A stretch of DNA of 16,488 bases, taken from the NCBI GenBank assembly GCA_001564255.1, contig LKNC01000023.1, positions 1 to 16,488 on the forward strand, given 5' to 3'. The position numbers were made by a program, and so were the translations under genes. This document shows, one piece after another, positions 1 through 7,877 of this stretch. Position 1 is the first letter of the stretch. Each line of letters opens with the position of its first letter. Under the pieces are notes generated by a model. It worked only from the letters and a program-made list of their open reading frames with translations. It had not been told where the DNA came from and did no database searches. This stretch comes from Natrialbaceae archaeon Tc-Br11_E2g1. GTDB lineage: Archaea; Halobacteriota; Halobacteria; Halobacteriales; Natrialbaceae.

Positions 1-1
1 C

Positions 2-190
2 ACCGACGACCAGGCGGCAAGCAGCGAAGAGATCGCTTCGATGGTAGACGAGGCCGCCGATAACTTCGAAGACGTCGCGAGCATGTCCGAGGAGATCGCC
101 GCCGCGAACGAAGAACAGACGACTCGTATCGAACGGATCAGCGAGGAAATCGATTCACTGGACGAACTCGACGTCCAGAGCGACGCGTAG
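2..190 (+). CDS. C-terminal end of a methyl-accepting chemotaxis transducer (Htr-like), partial
   Basis: An open frame enters from the left edge and ends at TAG (188-190), leaving 62 codons. The peptide is Ser/Glu/Ala-rich with heptad-like spacing. It contains SSEEIASMVDEA and SEEIAAANEEQT, which resemble the distal coiled coil and the second methylation helix of bacterial and archaeal transducers, followed by an acidic tail (DELDVQSDA). In the family this helix bundle relays receptor signals to CheA/CheW under the membrane, and Glu/Gln pairs are adaptation sites for CheR/CheB. The sensor domain lies outside the window, so ligand and membrane topology are unknown. It converges on maeB. Confidence 0.8.
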   Translation, partial: TDDQAASSEEIASMVDEAADNFEDVASMSEEIAAANEEQTTRIERISEEIDSLDELDVQSDA

Positions 191-222
191 CTTTCGTAGA
201 CCGTCCATACTCCCGCTGGAGC

Positions 223-271
223 CGGGACGAAGTCCCGAGCGTTCGTGACGTCTTTTCGGGAAAAACGAACG
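223..271. terminator. Two stem-loops between convergent genes, likely bidirectional terminator
   Basis: The 93-base gap between the transducer stop and the maeB stop holds two inverted repeats. CGGGAC (223-228) and GTCCCG (232-237) form a 6-bp stem with a GAA loop. CGTTCGT (240-246) pairs with ACGAACG (265-271), enclosing an inner TTTT/AAAA stem with a CGGG loop (253-264). The T-run and A-run give a short U tract on either strand. The position between two converging genes suits termination, but archaeal terminators often need only a U tract, so the role is inferred. Confidence 0.4.
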
Positions 272-283
272 GACGACCCCGGA

Positions 284-2533
<2,250 letters not shown>

Positions 2534-2570
2534 TGGGGGTAGGTTCGAACATCGGTACGAAAAACCCCCG

Positions 2571-2576
2571 ATATAA
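2571..2576 (-). promoter_or_regulatory. BoxA (TATA) element of maeB
   Basis: Read on the minus strand this is TTATAT preceded by CACC and followed by a G-run. Its near edge is 38 bases from the maeB ATG, so a start about 25-27 bases downstream would leave a leader of roughly ten to fifteen bases. Short or absent leaders are usual in haloarchaea. It is the most A/T-rich spot in this intergenic region. Confidence 0.6.
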
Positions 2577-2685
2577 GGTGTATTGATACTCCCCAGGTGA
2601 TCTATGTGTTCTCGGGTGAACGTTCGTGACGTTCGCCGGCTGTGGATTCCCTCCGGGGGCCCGGACCGACCCGGTCGAGAGCCAT

Positions 2686-2691
2686 CTTTAG
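2686..2691 (+). promoter_or_regulatory. Possible BoxA element upstream of the recombinase-like gene
   Basis: CTTTAG within CATCTTTAGGT is a weak match to haloarchaeal BoxA in an otherwise GC-rich stretch. It lies about 30 bases before an ATG at 2719 and about 112 bases before the GTG start at 2802. If used, transcription would begin close to 2719, making the 28-codon ORF there nearly leaderless. The assignment rests on spacing and a partial consensus only. Confidence 0.3.
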
Positions 2692-2718
2692 GTGGGTGGA
2701 ACCACTGTCTCGAGGTGG

Positions 2719-2805
2719 ATGAGCGACGGCCGACCTGCCGACCGTGAGCCGCGGTTTCCCCCCGTGGTGAGGGGGGCGTCCGTCGTCGGGGGGGTGGGTC
2801 CGTGA
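2719..2805 (+). CDS. Possible 28-aa leader ORF overlapping the recombinase-like gene start
   Basis: ATG at 2719 opens 28 codons and ends with TGA at 2803-2805, which overlaps the GTG start of the next gene as GTGA, the coupling overlap seen elsewhere in this window. A BoxA-like site lies about 30 bases upstream. The peptide (starting MSDGRPADREPRF) resembles nothing I recognise, is Arg/Gly/Val-rich and lacks the acidic bias of the neighbours, which argues against a stable protein. It could be a translated leader, an old N-terminus displaced by a frameshift, or chance. Confidence 0.2.
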   Translation: MSDGRPADREPRFPPVVRGASVVGGVGP

Positions 2806-3884
2806 GCGACGTCGCAGTCGAAGACGCCGTCGACGCCTACCTCGAGCGCAAGGCCGTCGGCGATCCCGACGGCCCGGGTGCGGGCGCGTACGCCGCGAAC
2901 GCCGGCTCGATCCTCCGGCGATGGGCCGAGTGGCTCGAGGCCGAACACGGTCTCACCACGCTTTCCGCCCTCGGGGCCGCCCACATGCGATCGTACGCGG
3001 CGAAACTGGACGACCGAGTCGATCGTGGCGAGTACGCCGCCTCGACGGCACGGACGTACTTCGCCGTCGTCCGGGCGTTTCTCTCGTGGTGTGTGCGAGG
3101 TGGCATCGTCGCGGAGAACCCGGCACGGGCGGAGTCGGTCGCCGAGCCGTTGCCGTCGGCAGAGACGCCGTCGACCCCGGACCGCAGGGAGGACCTCGAG
3201 GAGGCGTGGCGAACCCTCCTTGCACACCTGAGAGGGGGCCTCGAGGCCGAGGATAACCGGCTAGAACGGTTCCGGGAGTACGCGATGGTCGCCGTGTTGG
3301 CCCACACCGGCGTCCGTGGCTCCGAACTCTTCTGTGTCCCGGAGGACGACCGACGCGGCGGGGCGACCTGGGCGGACGTCGACTTCTACCGGGGGACGAT
3401 CCGGGTCCTCGGCAGGTCCGGCCGCCTCGAGGACGTCCCCCTGCCCGCCGCCGCACGGACGCCACTGCGACGGTACCGGATCGTCATGGATCCCCCACGA
3501 ACCGACTGGCCGCTGTTCCCGACCCGACACGCCCCTTCGATCGCCCGTCGGGTCCGGACGGCCCTCGCCGAACGGGGCTACGACGAGCGGGAGATCGAGG
3601 CCCTCCTCGAGGGTGAGACGGCGCGGACCCTCGCCCGGGAGCGGGCGATCGCACCGCCGGCGATCACGACCGAGGGGGCACGATCGATCCTGAAACGCCT
3701 CTGTGGGGACGCCGACATCGACGTCGACGGCGACTATCTCACGCCACGGGAGGCACGCGACGAGTCGGCCTACAGGCGCGAGGCGGAAACCGCCGGAGCC
3801 CCCCTCCGGGTGAGCCTCGAGGAGCGGGCGATCGTCCTCCCGGACCGTGTGGGTGGGGCCGACGACCCCCCGAGTGGGGAGTAA
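2802..3884 (+). CDS. Tyrosine recombinase/integrase-like protein, probably catalytically inactive
   Basis: The 360-aa protein has the layout of haloarchaeal XerC/D-type recombinases. An N-terminal SAM-like core-binding domain covers about residues 5-110, with the typical helix TARTYFAVVRAFLSWCV (82-98) and NPA (106-108). A catalytic-like domain follows, with the first catalytic Arg in AHTGVRGSEL (R172). The beta-hairpin Lys region reads VLGRSGRLEDVPL, with Arg instead of Lys. A family-like segment, ITTEGARSILKRL, precedes the expected HxxR box, but that box reads PREAR (316-319), so His is Arg and the second Arg may remain. The following LRH box is LRV, and no tyrosine is present at the nucleophile position or later. 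DNA binding is plausible; strand cleavage is not. The start is GTG at 2802 with GGGGTGG a few bases upstream. It is divergent from maeB and convergent with the DUF354 gene. No attachment-site repeats were seen. Confidence 0.75.
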   Translation: MSDVAVEDAVDAYLERKAVGDPDGPGAGAYAANAGSILRRWAEWLEAEHGLTTLSALGAAHMRSYAAKLDDRVDRGEYAASTARTYFAVVRAFLSWCVRGGIVAENPARAESVAEPLPSAETPSTPDRREDLEEAWRTLLAHLRGGLEAEDNRLERFREYAMVAVLAHTGVRGSELFCVPEDDRRGGATWADVDFYRGTIRVLGRSGRLEDVPLPAAARTPLRRYRIVMDPPRTDWPLFPTRHAPSIARRVRTALAERGYDEREIEALLEGETARTLARERAIAPPAITTEGARSILKRLCGDADIDVDGDYLTPREARDESAYRREAETAGAPLRVSLEERAIVLPDRVGGADDPPSGE

Positions 3885-4964
3885 CTACCCGGGAACCCGG
3901 GGCCGACGGGGCGTCGGTTCGACTTTCTCGCCGGCAGCTACGGACAGAAGCTTCACCACGAACGGCGTGACGTCGATTTTCTCCGCGACGAGCCGTTCCC
4001 GCCGTCTGTGCCACCGTTCGGTGGCCTCCGGATCGGTGACGAGTTCTTCTATGGCTTCGAGGGCGACCGCTTCGTCCGCCGTGGATCGGAGCAGGCCAAA
4101 GCGTTCCTCGAGTTCCCGGAAGTTGCTCATGTCGGTTTCGGGGTCGGCAAACGACTGGATGCGGACAGCCGGCGTCCCGAGGACGGCCGCCTCGGTCGCC
4201 ATCGTCGCCGAATCGCCGGCATAGCAGTCGGCGTAGTACAGCAGATCGTGGATCAGGTGGGCCGGGACCGGAAGTCGGTAGGGCTCGAGTTCCGGCGGGA
4301 GTTCGTCGGTGCTCGTGATGTAGACCTCGCCGTTGCCGGCGAGAAGGGAGACGAGTCGCCGTTTCCCCGCAGGTGAGAGGCCCGCCTCGCCGACGTCGTG
4401 GAGGGCGTCCCACTTGCGAAAGCGGACGACGAAATACCGTTCGTCGGGCTCGACGCCGTGGGCCCGGAGCGCCCCGGGCGATGGGGAAAAGCGCTCGGGG
4501 TGGAGGTATGCCAGTTCCTGATAGCCGTCATAGCGCAGGTGACCGTCGCCGTAGTCGTCCTCGAATCGGCGTGGCGTACAGACCACGTCGGCGAAGGGCG
4601 TGGTGATCCGGTGGGAGGTCGCCCCCTCGTTGTCGAGAAACACCACGCTTTGGGCGTCTACGAACGGTGCGACGTGGGAGACCGCGACACCACCGATCGC
4701 CGTCATCACGTCGGGATCGATCCGTCGGGCCTTCCGGAGGAGACGGTACTCGTAGGTCAACTGGACTCTCACGAGCGAGAGCAACGAGTCCTGTGGGCCG
4801 GCTAAGACCTCGTGGTCGATGTCGTACCGCTCGAGTAAGGGCACTGCCAGATCGTTCTCCCGGGCGAAGACGAACACATCGTGGCCCCGATCCTCGAGGA
4901 CGTCGATCGCGTGACGATAGAAGTGAACGTGGGCGGGGTGTTGGATCGTCACGACGACCCTCAT
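3885..4964 (-). CDS. DUF354 family protein (GT-B-like glycosyltransferase/epimerase fold)
   Basis: This 359-aa protein matches the archaeal DUF354 family (PF04007), which is related in fold to UDP-GlcNAc 2-epimerase and GT-B glycosyltransferases. Visible hallmarks are the N-terminal strand and HPAHVHFYRH (9-18), the YDGYQELAYLHP stretch (145-156), FVVRFRKWDALHD (178-190), and a C-terminal nucleotide-sugar-type site YYADCYAGDSATMATEAA (243-260) followed by GTPAVRIQSF. No signal peptide or membrane segment is seen, so it is probably cytoplasmic or peripheral. Its ATG (4964) overlaps the stop of the glycosyltransferase as ATGA, so the two are co-transcribed and likely coupled. Its stop at 3885-3887 directly abuts the TAA of the convergent recombinase-like gene. 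The family reaction is not established; a role in glycan or glycolipid synthesis is inferred from the fold and partner. Confidence 0.85.
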   Translation of the reverse strand: MRVVVTIQHPAHVHFYRHAIDVLEDRGHDVFVFARENDLAVPLLERYDIDHEVLAGPQDSLLSLVRVQLTYEYRLLRKARRIDPDVMTAIGGVAVSHVAPFVDAQSVVFLDNEGATSHRITTPFADVVCTPRRFEDDYGDGHLRYDGYQELAYLHPERFSPSPGALRAHGVEPDERYFVVRFRKWDALHDVGEAGLSPAGKRRLVSLLAGNGEVYITSTDELPPELEPYRLPVPAHLIHDLLYYADCYAGDSATMATEAAVLGTPAVRIQSFADPETDMSNFRELEERFGLLRSTADEAVALEAIEELVTDPEATERWHRRRERLVAEKIDVTPFVVKLLSVAAGEKVEPTPRRPRVPG

Positions 4965-5962
4965 TCGACGATCACCCGGTCGTCGTTCTCCTGTCGGTCG
5001 AACGTCATCGCGAGGAGGATCGAGATCGCCGAGGTCGTCAGGACCGAGAGTGCGGACAACACGTCAGAACCCGTCCCGTCACGGCGACCGAGCGCCGCTC
5101 CCAGCCCCACCAGCCCGACGGCTCCAGCGAGTACGCCGAGGCCGTACATGAACGCGAGCGGGTGGAAGTCCTCGAATACGTACCGCACGTACAGTCGTCG
5201 ACAGAACCGTTTGCACAACAGCCAGGACAGCCCCGGGACGAACGAGCGATACTCGATGTGGCTCGTCTCCTCGCCGTAGACCGCCGGCATCGGGACGTCC
5301 GCGACGGTAAAACCGTGGGTGTTGAGCACGACCAGGAGGTCGTTGGCGAAGCCGTACTCGTCGTAGAGGCGCTCGAGGTCGATTCGCTCGAGGGCCTCGA
5401 GCGAGATCGCCGTGTACCCGTTCTGGGGGTCCATCATCCGCCAGTACCCACTCGAGACCTTGGTGAGAACCGAGAGCAGGCCGTTCCCGAAGAGCCGCCA
5501 GCCCGACATCGACGAGCGGTCGTGCCCGCGCAGTCGGTCGCCTTTGGCGTAGGCCGCTCTGTCGGCGACGATCGGGTCGAGCAGTCGATCCAGGTGATCC
5601 GGGTCCATCTGCCCGTCCCCGGCCATCACGGCGGTGACGTCCATCCGGTCGCTGCGTGCGCGTTCGTAGCCGGTTTTGATCGCCGCGCCGACGCCCCGGT
5701 TTCGCTCGTGGCGGATCGGGACGACCCGGGTCGTGCCGCCGTCAGCGACGGTCCCCGCGGGTTCGTCCGTGTCCTCCGTGACGACGGTCCGTTCACGCCG
5801 GTCGGTGTGCGATATGACCTCCTCCCACGTCCCGTCGGTCGAACGGTCGTCGACGACGTACACCCGGTCGACGTAGGGGGGCATCGTCTCGATCACCCCG
5901 CCGACCAGCCCCGCCTCGTTGTACGCCGGCACCACCACCGCGATCGAACGTCCCTCGTACAT
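4961..5962 (-). CDS. Family 2 glycosyltransferase (dolichyl-phosphate-sugar synthase type) with two C-terminal membrane segments
   Basis: The 333-aa protein begins with the GT2 nucleotide-binding fold: AVVVPAYNEAG (8-18), VVDDRSTDGTW (36-46), RNRGVGAAIKTGY (88-99), and the acidic metal site AGDGQMDPD (114-122). It then has NGYTAIS (181-187) and an EYGFANDLL acceptor-side motif (202-210). This resembles polyprenyl-phosphate mannose/glucose synthases. Hydrophobic stretches at about 268-291 and 300-320 would anchor it so that it loads a sugar from a nucleotide donor onto a lipid carrier at the inner membrane face. ATG at 5962 is chosen because GGGGTGG lies a few bases upstream; a second ATG two codons earlier and a TTG at 6010 are less likely. 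It is the first gene of the operon with the DUF354 gene. The sugar and acceptor cannot be read from sequence. Confidence 0.85.
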   Translation of the reverse strand: MYEGRSIAVVVPAYNEAGLVGGVIETMPPYVDRVYVVDDRSTDGTWEEVISHTDRRERTVVTEDTDEPAGTVADGGTTRVVPIRHERNRGVGAAIKTGYERARSDRMDVTAVMAGDGQMDPDHLDRLLDPIVADRAAYAKGDRLRGHDRSSMSGWRLFGNGLLSVLTKVSSGYWRMMDPQNGYTAISLEALERIDLERLYDEYGFANDLLVVLNTHGFTVADVPMPAVYGEETSHIEYRSFVPGLSWLLCKRFCRRLYVRYVFEDFHPLAFMYGLGVLAGAVGLVGLGAALGRRDGTGSDVLSALSVLTTSAISILLAMTFDRQENDDRVIVE

Positions 5963-6310
5963 GATCATCCCACCCCGCGAGTGCGATCGGCACTCGGCGT
6001 TCCGGGACAACGACGGGGCGACGTCGGCGGCTGGATCGCTAGCACGGTCATCTCGCTCGTCCCGTCGCCGTCACGTGGTATTGTTATTCCCGGCTTTTGC
6101 CCGTGTATTTCGCCATTGGCCGTGTGCCCCTCCGTTCCGTGCCCATAGCGTCGGGACACACCCCACACAGCGGCCCTGTGCGGTGTTTCCACGCCATGTC
6201 GGTGTCGTGCCGACAACGATCGGTCGTCTTGACTGTTCGGATCCGAGAACGGTGGTAACGCTGTCGTACACGGCTGTAGTACGTGAAAACGAGAACGAGA
6301 ATCGGGACTG
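5963..6310. other. 348-base intergenic region with hairpins, no convincing gene
   Basis: This gap separates the end of the mrp operon from the start of the glycosyltransferase operon, both on the minus strand. It should therefore hold the mrp terminator and the glycosyltransferase promoter. TGTCGG (6197-6202) and CCGACA (6210-6215) form a perfect 6-bp stem with a 7-base loop. A second imperfect stem spans 6160-6186 around CACAG/CTGTG. TCGGATCCGA (6237-6246) is a 10-bp palindrome. An A/T-rich stretch at 6077-6090 (minus: GGAATAACAATACC) is the only promoter-like candidate, about 115 bases from the start codon. Short frames here have codon use unlike the neighbouring genes. Confidence 0.5.
6285..6302 (-). 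terminator. Pyrimidine-rich tract just past the mrp operon, likely terminator
   Basis: On the minus strand, nine bases after the TGA of the last mrp gene, the sequence reads ATTCTCGTTCTCGTTTTC. It is rich in T and built from a repeated TTCTCG unit. Archaeal polymerase terminates at U-rich tracts, so this is a plausible end of the operon transcript. The stem-loops further downstream could assist. Confidence 0.4.
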
Positions 6311-7777
6311 TCAGGGTTCCAAAAGGGTCCGGACTGCGCTCTCGAGGTAGGTGTGGATCTCCGCGGAGGCAAAGCCGAGGACGATGGCGAGGGCCGCCCC
6401 GATGACGATCGAGGCCAACATCCCGCGGGTGATCGACGCCGGATCGGCGTCGGTTCCCCTGAACGGGTAGAAGTAGATCCGGTTGACAAAGGGCAGGATG
6501 TACGCCGCCGACAGCAGCGTACTGCCGAGGACGAGCGCCGAGACGAGCCACATGCCTTCCTCGAAGGCACCGAGGGCGATGTACCACTTGCCGACGAAGC
6601 CGACCGTCGGCGGCAGGCCGATCATGGCGATCCCGAGGACGCCAAAGGAGCCGGCCATCACGGGTGCTTTCTTCGCGAGCCCGCCGTACTCCTGGATGTG
6701 TCGGATGCCCCCAAAGCGAAGCGCGATCATCCCCGCCAGCAAGAACAGCGAGGCCTTGACGATCCCGTGACCGAACATGTGGAGGACCGAACCGAAGATC
6801 GCGGTCTCGTTTGCGATCGAGAGGCCGATCAACACGAGGCCGAACTGTGAGACAGTCGAGTAGGCGAGCACCAGCTTGATGTGGTCCTGTAAGATCGCGA
6901 AGGTCGATCCCATAAAGAGGCTCAACAGGCCGGCGACGAGCAACATCGTCCCGACGTCGGGGTTCGTGGTGAGGAAGTCGACGGTGTAGACGGTGTAGAT
7001 GATCCGTGCGAACGCGTATACGGCGACGGCGGGAACGAGCGCGGAGATGACGGCGCTGATGCCGTCGGGGGCGGAGGCGTGGGCGTCCGCGAGCCAGGTG
7101 TGAACCGGGAACAGCGCGATCTTGATCGCCAGTCCGACGGCCATGAGCGCGAACGCCGCGACGACGGTCGGGTCGGTGTAGCCGACCTCGGCGAGCCGGA
7201 CCGACAGGTCCTGCATGTTGAGCGTGCCCGTCGCGGCGAGTACGAGGGCGACACCGAAGAGGTAAAATCCCGCACCCGCGGTGCCGACCAGCAGGTACTT
7301 GAACGCGGCGTAGGTCGACCAGCGGTATTTCGCCGCCGAGACCAGCGCGTAGGAGGAAATCGCCATGATCTCGAGGAAAACATAGAGATTAAACAGGTCG
7401 GCAGTCAGCGTGACCCCGAGCATACCACCCGTCAACAGGAGGAAGCCGCCGTAGAAGGCGTTTCCACGGGGGCCACCGACGCGCGTGTAGACGAGCACGC
7501 CGAGACAGACGATGAGCGTCATCAGAAGGACGAACATCGAGAACTCGTCGGCGTAAAGCTCGACACCGTACCAGGGTTGGGTGACGCCGCCGAGCACGTG
7601 GGTGATCGGCCCACTCGAGACGATGATCCGGGTAACCCAGACGGAGAGCCCGAACGTCGCGAGGAGTACGGCGGTGGCGAAGTGCCAGCCGACGTTGTCC
7701 CAACGGAGGCTCGCGACGACCGGGACCACCGCGGTGATAAGCGGCAGGAGGATAATCGCGCCGATGAGCCACTCCAT
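6311..7777 (-). CDS. mrpD: MrpD-type proton-conducting antiporter subunit (488 aa)
   Basis: This polytopic protein of the proton-conducting transporter family (PF00361; ND2/ND4/ND5, NuoL/M/N) closely resembles MrpD/MbhH. It has about 14 predicted membrane segments. The TM5 acid is in NLYVFLEIMAIS (E136) and the TM7 lysine is in AIKIALFPVHTWLADAHASAP (K219). The NuoM-like amphipathic stretch DHIKLVLAYSTVSQ follows, then GHGIVKASLFL (K341) and the TM12 lysine in VGFVGKWYI (K397). The TM8 lysine usual in MrpD and NuoM is absent: the segment reads SALVPAVAVYAF (246-256) with Ala where Lys is expected. ATG at 7777 is set by a perfect GGAGGTGA eight bases upstream. It is the last gene of the mrp operon. 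In the complex it would form one of the proton/Na+ translocating modules in the cytoplasmic membrane. Confidence 0.9.
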   Translation of the reverse strand: MEWLIGAIILLPLITAVVPVVASLRWDNVGWHFATAVLLATFGLSVWVTRIIVSSGPITHVLGGVTQPWYGVELYADEFSMFVLLMTLIVCLGVLVYTRVGGPRGNAFYGGFLLLTGGMLGVTLTADLFNLYVFLEIMAISSYALVSAAKYRWSTYAAFKYLLVGTAGAGFYLFGVALVLAATGTLNMQDLSVRLAEVGYTDPTVVAAFALMAVGLAIKIALFPVHTWLADAHASAPDGISAVISALVPAVAVYAFARIIYTVYTVDFLTTNPDVGTMLLVAGLLSLFMGSTFAILQDHIKLVLAYSTVSQFGLVLIGLSIANETAIFGSVLHMFGHGIVKASLFLLAGMIALRFGGIRHIQEYGGLAKKAPVMAGSFGVLGIAMIGLPPTVGFVGKWYIALGAFEEGMWLVSALVLGSTLLSAAYILPFVNRIYFYPFRGTDADPASITRGMLASIVIGAALAIVLGFASAEIHTYLESAVRTLLEP

Positions 7778-7780
7778 CGG

Positions 7781-7873
7781 TTAGCTCACCTCCGTCGTGG
7801 CGGTTCCCGCCGGCTGTGTCTCGTTGTCGTGGCCCGCCCGTCCAACCGTCTCAGTGGAGTAAGTCCTCGTCAT
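7781..7873 (-). CDS. 30-aa ORF exactly filling the gap between two large antiporter subunits
   Basis: An ATG four bases after the TAA of the 609-aa subunit opens 30 codons, and its TAA ends three bases before the ATG of the 488-aa subunit. The peptide begins MTRTYSTETVGRAGHDNETQ and ends TATTEVS. It is hydrophilic, Thr/Glu-rich, without a membrane segment, and I do not recognise it. Its last codons contain the ribosome-binding site of the next gene, so translating it would place a ribosome at that start. It may be a small accessory protein, a coupling ORF, or the remains of spacer sequence. Support is the exact fit and the ATG start only. Confidence 0.4.
   Translation of the reverse strand: MTRTYSTETVGRAGHDNETQPAGTATTEVS
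7786..7793 (-). promoter_or_regulatory. Strong Shine-Dalgarno site for the 488-aa subunit
   Basis: The minus strand reads GGAGGTGA, a full match to the haloarchaeal anti-Shine-Dalgarno sequence, eight bases before the ATG at 7777. It stands out because most junctions in this operon use overlapping stop/start codons instead of a clear site. It lies inside the end of the 30-codon ORF. Confidence 0.75.
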
Positions 7874-7877
7874 GGTC

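Noticed and set aside
2542..2550. GGTTCGAAC resembling a tRNA T-loop
   Set aside because: Flanking bases do not form a T stem on either strand, and no anticodon arm or acceptor stem is found.
2802..3884. Recombinase-like gene as marker of an integrated element
   Set aside because: No tRNA gene, attachment-site repeats, phage or plasmid genes nearby; neighbours are housekeeping genes and base composition does not change.
6071..6271. 66-codon minus-strand frame with a CVGC pair, considered as a small zinc-finger protein
   Set aside because: Only one Cys pair, codon use with AGA/ACA/AAT unlike neighbouring genes, and it runs through the hairpin region past the mrp stop.
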